A DNA stretch of 64,000 nt from Candidatus Flavonifractor intestinigallinarum (GTDB lineage Bacteria > Bacillota > Clostridia > Oscillospirales > Oscillospiraceae): NCBI GenBank assembly GCA_019119165.1, contig DWXO01000077.1, forward strand, positions 1-64,000, written 5' to 3'. Positions 56,569 through 64,000 of the stretch are shown piece by piece. Position numbers and translations under genes: made by a program. The notes below the pieces were generated by a model. That model was given only the letters and a program-made list of their open reading frames with translations, had not been told where the DNA came from and ran no database searches. Numbering within the stretch: position 1 is the first letter of the stretch; each line of letters begins with the position of its first letter.

Positions 56569-57848
56569 GCACCAAGTATATTGTACGTCAGCCCATCAAG
56601 GACCTGGAGAACCATATTGTGGGCTATGAGATCCAGTATTATGGGGAGAACCAGGCCTTTGGCGGAGAGGACGCCGCCGCCAATGACTTCGCGGCGGCCG
56701 ACACCATTTACAATTTTCTGACCCTCAATACCGACAAGCTGCTGCGTGGGAAGCTGCACTTCATGACCTTCACCACCACGCTGCTGATGAAAAAGACTCC
56801 CCGGCTGTTTGATAAAAACGAACTGGTCATCCAGATCGACGACAGCGTGATCATCCATCCGCTGGCCATGCACATGATCCAGCAATACGCCCGGGAGGGC
56901 TATCAGATCGCGGTGAACGAGTTCCAGTTCGCGCCCCGCTATCTGGCCATGCTGGACAGCATCGACTACATCAAACTCAATTTCCAGACCATGCAGGATC
57001 TGACCTTGAAGAACATCATCGAGATCGCCCACAGCATGGACAAAAAATGTATCGCCGTGGGCATCGACCGGGAGGAGCTGTATCAGCGGGCGGTCAAGCT
57101 GGGCGTGGACGCCGTGGAAGGAACGCTGGTGGCCGAGAAGATGGCCCAAAAGACCCATAACAGCGGCTATCTGCAGAGCAACTTCTTCCGCCTGATGGTG
57201 GCGGTCATCCGGGATGAGCCCAATGTGGAGGAGATCGAACAGATCATCTCGGTGGACGCCACCCTTACCTACGGCCTGCTGCGTATTGCAAATTCCCGTT
57301 ATTTTTCCCTGCGCAGCAAGGTGACTAACGTGCGCCAGGCCATCATGACCATCGGCCTGAACGAGCTGAAGCAGTGGGTTTACCTGCTCAGCGCCAGCAA
57401 CGCGGAGAACCACATGGATGAGAGCGCCGAGGAATTCCTCCGCCTGTCCCTGATGCGCGCCCACTTTTGCAGCAGCCTGACCAACTATGCCAAACAGCTG
57501 CCCATCACCAAGTCCGACGCCTACCTGATGGGTATGTTCTCCACCCTCAATTACCTGATCGACGCGCCGCTGGAGGAGATCTTGAAGCAGATCCCCCTGT
57601 GCCAGGAGGTCAAGGACGCCCTGCTGCACCACAGCGGACGCAGCGGAATGCTCTACGATCTGGCACTGTGCTACGAGCGGGCGGACTGGGCCCAGATCGA
57701 CCGGCTGGCCGGAGAACTGGGCATTCAGGCCAACCTGCTCACCAGCCTGTATTTTAGCTGCATGGAGGATGTCAACCGGATCTGGAGAGACATTACCCAG
57801 GCCAGCGGTGAACCGCCCATCCTGGAAGAGGAACAGCAAGAATCATAA
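56565..57848 (+). CDS. EAL/HDOD signal-transduction protein (YuxH-like), EAL degenerate
   Basis: YIVRQPIKDLENHIVGYEIQYYGEN (EAL motif lost); HDOD: IISVDATLTYGLLRIANSRYFSLRSKVTNVRQAIMTIGLNELKQW. Overlaps the cheV stop. Confidence 0.85.
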   Translation: MSTKYIVRQPIKDLENHIVGYEIQYYGENQAFGGEDAAANDFAAADTIYNFLTLNTDKLLRGKLHFMTFTTTLLMKKTPRLFDKNELVIQIDDSVIIHPLAMHMIQQYAREGYQIAVNEFQFAPRYLAMLDSIDYIKLNFQTMQDLTLKNIIEIAHSMDKKCIAVGIDREELYQRAVKLGVDAVEGTLVAEKMAQKTHNSGYLQSNFFRLMVAVIRDEPNVEEIEQIISVDATLTYGLLRIANSRYFSLRSKVTNVRQAIMTIGLNELKQWVYLLSASNAENHMDESAEEFLRLSLMRAHFCSSLTNYAKQLPITKSDAYLMGMFSTLNYLIDAPLEEILKQIPLCQEVKDALLHHSGRSGMLYDLALCYERADWAQIDRLAGELGIQANLLTSLYFSCMEDVNRIWRDITQASGEPPILEEEQQES

Positions 57849-57887
57849 CGATCCAGTGGCACGCTTTCTTGCAGTGGGAGAAAAAGA

Positions 57888-57932
57888 GATCCGCCCGAAC
57901 CGTGAAAGCGCTTCGGGCGGATCCTTTTGTTT
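57888..57932 (+). terminator. Rho-independent terminator at the 3' end of the fla/che operon
   Basis: GATCCGCCCGAA-ccgtgaaagcgc-TTCGGGCGGATC followed by cttttgtttt. Confidence 0.88.
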
Positions 57933-57968
57933 TATGCCGAGATAGAAAAGAGAGAAAGGGGGGAGCCT

Positions 57969-59666
57969 GTGATACCGGAGATGGACCAGACCACGCGGGC
58001 GCAGCTTGAAGTGCTGAAGATCCTGGGGGAGAGCTGCGACGACTACCTGTTTCTGTGGGAGATCAAGACGGGGCGCCTGTATTTTGCAGGTGACATCAGC
58101 GTACGCTATCCCGTCGCTCGGCGCGAAAACCAATGCTATACCCTTCAGGATTGGTACGATATCGTGTACGAAAAGGATCTGCCCAATCTGCAGCAGGAGC
58201 TGAAACGGATTTGTCAGGGCGGGGTGGACCGATACGCCCAGGAGTACCGCCTGGTGGACCGGGACGGAAATCAGATCTGGGTCAGCTGCCGGGGACAGTG
58301 CCAGCGGGATGAGCATGGGCACCCCCGGGCCCTCATCGGGCGCATCTCCTCCACCGCCATGGAGCTGATCATGGACCCGCTGACCGGAGCCTTCAACGCC
58401 GCTCAGCTGATGGAGGATATGGAGCAGATCCAGGCCGCCGGAGCCCCCTGTTTTTTGCTGATACTGGGGGTGGACAACCTCAAGTATATCAACCTGCGAT
58501 ATGGCCGGGCCTACGGCAGCCGCATCCTGCGCCTGATGGCGGATACCTTGGAAAAAGTGGTGGGCGTGGGACAGCGGATTTACCGTCTGAACGGAGACTG
58601 CTTTGCCATCAATCTGGCGGTATCGGAGCAGGAGAAGGTGACGGAGACCTACCGGCAGCTCTGCCAGCGGATAAACGATTCTTGCACCATCTCCGCCGGA
58701 GTTGTGGCCTACCATGAGAACCGGAGTGCGGACGCCAGCGTTCTGTATCAGTATGCGGAGGAGGCGCTGGATGAGGCCAAGCAGCAGGGAAAGAACACCC
58801 TGGCCTTTTTTTCCCGGAAAGAGTGTCAGAAAAAGCTGTACGCCATAGAGCTGCAGGAGGAGCTGCTGCAAAGCATCCAGGATGGATTTTCCGGGTTTTC
58901 CCTGTGCTATCAGCCCCAGGTCTGTTCCGGAACCTATGAGCTCTTCGGCGCGGAGGCGCTGCTGCGCTATCACTCCCCCATCCGGGGCGCGGTCAGTCCG
59001 GTGGAGTTTGTTCCCATGCTGGAGCAGACCGGGATGATCTGTCCGGTGGGGCTGTGGGTACTGCGTACCGCGCTGAACCAGTGCCGGGAGTGGACACAGC
59101 GCTTCCAGAAAAAGCTGCACATAAGCGTCAACATATCCTACGCCCAGCTCAGCCAGGAGAACATCGCCGAACAGGTGCTGGAGCTGCTGGAGGAGAGCGG
59201 ACTGCCGGGGGATGTCCTTACCCTGGAGGTTACCGAGAGTATGCAGCTTCAGGATTATACCCACTTTAACGAACTTTTTGACCGGTGGAAGGAGAAGGGC
59301 ATCAAGATCTCGGTGGACGATTTTGGAACGGGCTACTCCAGCCTGGGATATCTCAAAAATCTGGACATCGACGAGATCAAGATTGACCGCTGCTTTGTCA
59401 GCGGAATTCAACACAGCCGCTACAACTACCGTCTGCTCAACAACATGGTGGAACTGGCCCGGTCCTCTCAGATCACAGTGTGCTGCGAGGGCGTGGAAAC
59501 CCGGCAGGAGCTGGCTGTGCTGGAGCGGCTGGGGCCCACGCTGCTCCAGGGCTTCCTGTTCAGTCCCCCCGTGCCCCGGGAGGAGTTTGAGCGGACTTAT
59601 ATCGCCCAGGACACGCCGGAGGCCCAGCGCTATGCCGGCCTGAAACAGGAGCTGTACCGGGTTTGA
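57969..59666 (+). CDS. PAS-GGDEF(degenerate)-EAL c-di-GMP phosphodiesterase-type protein
   Basis: YRLNGDCFAINL in place of GGDEF; FGAEALLRYHSP, DDFGTGYSSLGYLKNLDIDEIKIDRCFV, CCEGVETRQELAVL intact EAL. GTG start with SD AAAGGGGGG (track start 57927 lies in the terminator tail). Confidence 0.88.
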   Translation: MIPEMDQTTRAQLEVLKILGESCDDYLFLWEIKTGRLYFAGDISVRYPVARRENQCYTLQDWYDIVYEKDLPNLQQELKRICQGGVDRYAQEYRLVDRDGNQIWVSCRGQCQRDEHGHPRALIGRISSTAMELIMDPLTGAFNAAQLMEDMEQIQAAGAPCFLLILGVDNLKYINLRYGRAYGSRILRLMADTLEKVVGVGQRIYRLNGDCFAINLAVSEQEKVTETYRQLCQRINDSCTISAGVVAYHENRSADASVLYQYAEEALDEAKQQGKNTLAFFSRKECQKKLYAIELQEELLQSIQDGFSGFSLCYQPQVCSGTYELFGAEALLRYHSPIRGAVSPVEFVPMLEQTGMICPVGLWVLRTALNQCREWTQRFQKKLHISVNISYAQLSQENIAEQVLELLEESGLPGDVLTLEVTESMQLQDYTHFNELFDRWKEKGIKISVDDFGTGYSSLGYLKNLDIDEIKIDRCFVSGIQHSRYNYRLLNNMVELARSSQITVCCEGVETRQELAVLERLGPTLLQGFLFSPPVPREEFERTYIAQDTPEAQRYAGLKQELYRV

Positions 59667-59701
59667 AGAGAGCGGACGGTCCGCGCTCTGTAAGGTAAAA
59701 A

Positions 59702-59738
59702 GGCCCCGGAAAATCACACATTGGGATTTTCCGGGGCC
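59702..59738. terminator. Bidirectional terminator between convergent EAL and hemerythrin genes
   Basis: GGCCCCGGAAAATC-acacattgg-GATTTTCCGGGGCC. Confidence 0.85.
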
Positions 59739-59756
59739 GGCTTACAGGCTGGATGC

Positions 59757-60155
59757 TTACATGGACTGAATATGATGGGCCAGCCGCTTATCTTCGTTTC
59801 GGATGTGGGCCACAAGGATGGCTACAATGCGGTTGAGCTCGCCCAGCGCCTTGATGGTAGAGCCGTCCTTCACCAGCTGCTGCGAGGTTTCCGCCAGCAT
59901 CTGACGGTATCCTTCGTGGAACTTCTTGTGCTCGGGATAGCCCGGGTAGCTGGTCTGCATCTGCAGGCGCTCCTCATCCCGGAAGTGCTTGGCCACATAG
60001 TCGTTGAGGAAGGTCAGGGTACTCTGAATCTGTTCCCGGCCCTTTCCGGAGGAGCAGGCGTCCATCAGGGTGTTGACGGTGTCCAGAAGAAGGCGATGCT
60101 GGGAATCGATCAGCGCGTTTCCGGTGGTCAGATCAGGGGTCAGTGTGTACTTCAT
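59757..60155 (-). CDS. Bacteriohemerythrin
   Basis: MKYTLTPDLTTGNALIDSQHRLLLDTVNTL; HFRDEERLQMQTSYPGYPEHKKFHEGY; HIRNEDKRLAHHI. Confidence 0.95.
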   Translation of the reverse strand: MKYTLTPDLTTGNALIDSQHRLLLDTVNTLMDACSSGKGREQIQSTLTFLNDYVAKHFRDEERLQMQTSYPGYPEHKKFHEGYRQMLAETSQQLVKDGSTIKALGELNRIVAILVAHIRNEDKRLAHHIQSM

Positions 60156-60345
60156 AATTCAGGGCTCCTTTTTGTATCAAGCTATGTCGAGGACTGCCGG
60201 AAGAGCAGTGGAGACTCTCAATTAGTATATCAGCTAATTTATAAAAATAATAATAGTTATTAATATTATTTCATTTTTCCTAGAAAAAAGAAGCTGGAAC
60301 ACCCGAAGCGTAAGAAGGGCCACATAAAAAGAGGAGAACTTCGCG

Positions 60346-63300
60346 ATGGAGCTGTTAAAGGAATTTTTTGAGGAATTTGATGAGCTGGTCTATATCTCAG
60401 ACCCGGAGACCCATGAGCTGCTTTATATGAACCGGGGCTTGCGGGAGCTTCTGGGCTATCCGCGGCACGAACAGTATGTGGGCAAAAAATGCTATGCGGT
60501 ATTGCAGGGGAGGACGGAGCCTTGCCCCTTCTGCACCAACCAGCAGCTGAAAATGGGTGAGTTCATATCCTGGACCCATAAAAACCCGGTGCTTCAAAAA
60601 CGTTATCTCATCAAGGACAGTCTTATCCAGATCCAGAACAAGCCTTGCCGCATTGAGCTGGCCATTGATATGGACTCGGAGGTTATGTGCGGCGTTCCCT
60701 ATTATTACGTCCGGAGAGAGACGGTATTAAACGAGTGCCTGCAGCGGATCTTTTCAACCACAGACCCGGAGCAGGGGATGGAGCTGGTCCTGGCCTACCT
60801 GGGGGAGACCTTTGGCTGCGATCGTGTGTATATTTTTGAGATCGATGAGGACCGGTGGATTGATAACACCTATGAATGGTGCCGAGAGGGCGTGATGGCC
60901 CAGCAGGAGATTCTGCAAAGGATTTCCCTGTCCAGCATCGACTGGTGGATGAAAAAGTTTCAGAAGAATCAGGTTTTGGTGATTCAGGACCTGGAGGAGA
61001 TCCGCGCCCAATACCCGGTGTCCTATACAATTCTGAAGCCGCAGAATGTGACCTCCCTGGCGGCGGGGCCCATCAGCATTGAGGGCCGGGTCATTGGATT
61101 TCTGGGCGTGGACAATCCCAGACGGGAAATCATAGATATGCTCACCCCCATTCTGAATGTGATCGGGTACTTCATGGCGGCTCTGCTGCGGCAGCGCAAC
61201 CTGCTCAAGCGGCTCAATACGTTGAGCTTTCACGATCCCCTCACGGGAGCGTACAACCGCAACGCCATGTTTGAGCACAACCAGCAGCTGGGGCAGCTGG
61301 AGAGCATGGGGGTGGTATACTGCGATATCACCGGGCTGAAGCGGACCAATGACGTCATGGGACACGATGCGGGCGACCGGCTGATCCAGCACTGCTGTGA
61401 TGTGCTGCGGGAGACCTTGCAGACGGAGTGGCTCTACCGCACCGGCGGGGATGAGTTTGTGGCGGTGTTCCGGGACTGCGGCGAGAAACAGTTTCAGGAC
61501 AGGGTACAGGCCCTCCGGGAGCGGGTCAGTCAGGACCAGTGCCATATGGCGGTGGGCTATGCCTGGTCGGACCAGCAGCCCTTCCATCTGGAGCTGCTCA
61601 TTACTCAGGCTGATAAGGTCATGTATCAGGACAAGCGGAACTATTATGCCGCCAATTACCGCAAGCCGGGCATCGACTGCAGAAATCACAGCGAAGAGAA
61701 AAACGATTGCCTGGAACGGAGGGACAGCCCCTTTTACCATTTCGTGGCCACCACCTATTGCGACATGGAGCTGCTGTTCCAATCCATCTCCGAGCGCAAT
61801 TCGGTAGGCTATTACTACTTCGGCGATATGCAGAAGGACCTGTTCTATATCTCGGACAATATGCGGGATGAGTTTGGCTTCCAGAACAATGTGGTACCTG
61901 GATTGCTGCGGGAGTGGGCCAAACGGATCACCACCACCGTCTTTCGAAAGCTGTACTGGCAGGAGATACAGGATATGCTGCGGGAAAAACGGAGCGTACA
62001 CGACCTGCGCTACCAGGTGCGCAACGCCAGTGGAAAGAACACCTGGATTCGCTGCTACGGGATTTTGAAGTGGGACGAGGAGAAAAACATCCCCCTCTTC
62101 TTTGCGGGTCGGGTCACCCACCAGGACGATGCGTTTGTGGTGGACCCGGTGACCAACTTCCCCCGGGAGTCGGCGGTGTTCAGCCGCCTGGATGGGATCC
62201 GGGAAAGCCGGCAGAGCTGCCTGATCATCGGTTTCAGCTTTAACAACATCACCGAGCTCAACAGCACCCGGGGGCGCACCTACAGCGACCATCTGGTGCA
62301 GAACATTGCCGAAGAACTGATGAATACCCTGTCGGGAAAGATGTCCTTTTATCGTCTGGAGGGGATGCGCTGCATGGCTGTGGTGGAGCCCACCTGTCAG
62401 GAGAGCAGGGACAAACTGGTGGGCTGGATTCGCAATATTGTTGAGGCAGGCTACCGGGTCATGGGGCTTTCGGTGCATCACCCCTGTTCCTTTGCCTTGA
62501 TGGAGTACCCCCAGTCCCATCGCTCCCCCGCCGACTTCCTGGAGGATATGGTCTCGCTGATCAAGGTGGCCAAGCATGACCCCAAACAGCTCTATGTGGA
62601 AAACTCGGAGGAGAACATCAGAAAAATCAAGCGGATGTCCAATATGGCCCTGTCCCTGACCCAGGATGTGCTGCGGGGCATGGAGCATTTCCGCATTATC
62701 ATCCAGCCGGTGGTGTCCGCCCGGAACGGCGCGGTGGTAGGCGGGGAGGCCCTGCTGCGCTGGACCTTCGAGGGAAAGGACGTGTCTCCCGCCATCTTTA
62801 TCCCCATGCTGGAGAAGGAAAACCTGATTCAGCTGGTGGGCCGGTGGGTGTTTGAGCAGACGGTATGCAGCTGTATGCGTATGGCGGCCCAGATTCCCAG
62901 CTTCTACCTCACCTTTAATGTCAGCCTTCGCCAGCTGTCCGATGAGCATTTTACGGACTTTATGAAGAGCACCATGGAAAAATACCATCTGGACGGATGC
63001 CATCTGGTGGCCGAGGTGACCGAGAGCTTCATGGACGAGCAGCCGGAAAACCTGATGCAGTTTGTGAACGCCTGCAAAAGCATGGGCATCCAGATCGCCC
63101 TGGACGATTTTGGAAGCGGCTATTCTTCCCTGCGGATGCTGCTGCAATATCCCTCCAGCATCATCAAGCTGGACCGCTCCCTGCTGGCGGGAATGACAGA
63201 ATCCGCCGACAAGATGAACTTTATCTCCGGCATCGTCTATGCCTGCCACCGGTTTGGAAAGAAGGTCTGCATGGAAGGGGTGGAAACCGATGTGCAGAAC

Positions 63301-63432
63301 GCACTGATCCGGGAATCGGGGTGCGATATGATACAGGGCTACTACTATTACCGCCCCATGGAAGTGGAGGAGGTATACCGCCTGCTTGCCACAGACGCCG
63401 GGCAGAGCGCGGAAGAGGCAAATGATAAGTGA
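60346..63432 (+). CDS. Multidomain PAS-GAF-GGDEF-PAS-GGDEF(degenerate)-EAL c-di-GMP turnover protein (1028 aa)
   Basis: RTGGDEFVAVF intact GGDEF; second GGDEF-like domain with FYRLEGMRCMAVV; GGEALLRWTF, VAEVTESF, DDFGSGYSSLRMLLQYPSSIIKLDRSLL EAL motifs. Confidence 0.9.
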   Translation: MELLKEFFEEFDELVYISDPETHELLYMNRGLRELLGYPRHEQYVGKKCYAVLQGRTEPCPFCTNQQLKMGEFISWTHKNPVLQKRYLIKDSLIQIQNKPCRIELAIDMDSEVMCGVPYYYVRRETVLNECLQRIFSTTDPEQGMELVLAYLGETFGCDRVYIFEIDEDRWIDNTYEWCREGVMAQQEILQRISLSSIDWWMKKFQKNQVLVIQDLEEIRAQYPVSYTILKPQNVTSLAAGPISIEGRVIGFLGVDNPRREIIDMLTPILNVIGYFMAALLRQRNLLKRLNTLSFHDPLTGAYNRNAMFEHNQQLGQLESMGVVYCDITGLKRTNDVMGHDAGDRLIQHCCDVLRETLQTEWLYRTGGDEFVAVFRDCGEKQFQDRVQALRERVSQDQCHMAVGYAWSDQQPFHLELLITQADKVMYQDKRNYYAANYRKPGIDCRNHSEEKNDCLERRDSPFYHFVATTYCDMELLFQSISERNSVGYYYFGDMQKDLFYISDNMRDEFGFQNNVVPGLLREWAKRITTTVFRKLYWQEIQDMLREKRSVHDLRYQVRNASGKNTWIRCYGILKWDEEKNIPLFFAGRVTHQDDAFVVDPVTNFPRESAVFSRLDGIRESRQSCLIIGFSFNNITELNSTRGRTYSDHLVQNIAEELMNTLSGKMSFYRLEGMRCMAVVEPTCQESRDKLVGWIRNIVEAGYRVMGLSVHHPCSFALMEYPQSHRSPADFLEDMVSLIKVAKHDPKQLYVENSEENIRKIKRMSNMALSLTQDVLRGMEHFRIIIQPVVSARNGAVVGGEALLRWTFEGKDVSPAIFIPMLEKENLIQLVGRWVFEQTVCSCMRMAAQIPSFYLTFNVSLRQLSDEHFTDFMKSTMEKYHLDGCHLVAEVTESFMDEQPENLMQFVNACKSMGIQIALDDFGSGYSSLRMLLQYPSSIIKLDRSLLAGMTESADKMNFISGIVYACHRFGKKVCMEGVETDVQNALIRESGCDMIQGYYYYRPMEVEEVYRLLATDAGQSAEEANDK

Positions 63433-63475
63433 TAGCGCCTGCCGTTGACAAACAATAATCCGTTGAGAAAAAGAA

Positions 63476-63512
63476 GCGGGCCTGTTGCAAATATTGCAAC
63501 AGGTCCGCTTTG
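63476..63512. terminator. Terminator hairpin between convergent genes
   Basis: GCGGGCCTGTTGCAA-tat-TTGCAACAGGTCCGC followed by tttggttt. Confidence 0.85.
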
Positions 63513-63514
63513 GT

Positions 63515-63784
63515 TTATAGCAGAAGGGCCAGCAGCCAGCACAGGGTGGCCCCCAGGGCGCCGCCGGCGGCATACACCGGGGCGGGAATTTTTCGCCAGG
63601 TCCGCCGCCAGCCGGAGGAGCGTTTGAGGTAGCCGTCGGCCGCCCGGCGGGCCTCCTGGAGCACCGCCTCGGCGGAGGCTCCCTTGCCGAAGGCGTCCTC
63701 CTTCACGATAAAAATGGCTTGTTCAAAAAATCGGGGGTCTGGGGACTTCACCACAATGACCTGCCGGGACACGCCCTGTACCAC
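63515..63784 (-). CDS. Small conserved-looking protein with C-terminal TM helix, unknown function
   Basis: GTG start with SD AGGAAAGGATG: VVQGVSRQVIVVKSPDPRFFEQAIFIVKEDAF...PAPVYAAGGALGATLCWLLALLL. Confidence 0.55.
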   Translation of the reverse strand: MVQGVSRQVIVVKSPDPRFFEQAIFIVKEDAFGKGASAEAVLQEARRAADGYLKRSSGWRRTWRKIPAPVYAAGGALGATLCWLLALLL

Positions 63785-63917
63785 CTGCCCACATCCTTTC
63801 CTGTTTTGTACCAGTATTTCCAAAAACAGATGGGTATATGCACAGAGGAAGGGATTGGCGTACATAACCGACGGCTTGCCCTCGTACACTACCCTCAGTG
63901 AGATTGGAGGGGTAGGT

Positions 63918-64000
63918 ATGAACAGACGCAGACTCATCGCGGCCCTGGCCCTGGTGTTCGCGGTGAATATTTCCCTCATTGCCTTTGCCCAGCAGGCCCA
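63918..64000 (+). CDS. N-terminus of a secreted or membrane protein, truncated by window end
   Basis: SD GGAGGGG then MNRRRLIAALALVFAVNISLIAFAQQA (signal-peptide-like). Confidence 0.55.
   Translation, partial: MNRRRLIAALALVFAVNISLIAFAQQA

Noticed and set aside
57927-57968. Track start for the GGDEF-EAL ORF
   Set aside because: Lies in the tail of the preceding terminator. GTG at 57969 has a good SD.
60754-63573. 939-aa minus-strand ORF
   Set aside because: Antisense to the GGDEF/EAL gene with clear catalytic motifs on the plus strand.
1-64000. Mobile elements, prophage, rRNA/tRNA genes
   Set aside because: No transposase, integrase or phage genes and no tRNA/rRNA signatures noticed on either strand. 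A tRNAscan/Rfam run would be needed to be sure.

Overview
The window is an almost complete flagellar, motility and chemotaxis region of a moderately high-GC Firmicute, probably a Clostridia / Oscillospiraceae-like gut anaerobe (lineage inferred from gene content and order, not searched). It holds a long plus-strand fla/che operon at about 32.2-57.8 kb (flgBC-fliEFGHIJK-flgD-flgE-flbD-motAB-fliMY-cheY-fliOPQR-flhBA-fliA-flgF/G-cheCDV-EAL/HDOD). It also holds a minus-strand cheAWRB cluster, a minus-strand fliD-fliS-fliT-like cluster, flagellin, an MCP, a FliK-like/FlhB-C-terminal-like (ylqGH-like) pair, a PilZ protein, two very large SLH surface proteins, and several c-di-GMP proteins. I would follow up three things first. 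(1) Directly downstream of flagellin is a tight three-gene cassette: a degenerate sulfotransferase-like protein, an APS-kinase-like/methyltransferase fusion, and a PHP (YciV/TrpH-like, possible pAp phosphatase) protein. It reads as a possible self-contained PAPS-cycle flagellin-modification system. (2) A ParA ATPase is paired with a ComFB-domain protein carrying two tandem copies of a FliM/FliY-type CheY-docking peptide ([10 protein letters not shown]), while flhF/flhG are missing from the operon. (3) The flagellin leader has a hairpin that presents AAGGA in its loop, as expected for CsrA control, and several promoters share a lineage-style sigma-28 pattern (TTAA/TAAA-N15-GACGA). No rRNA, tRNA, CRISPR or mobile element was recognised. 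All assignments come from reading the sequence; no database search was run.
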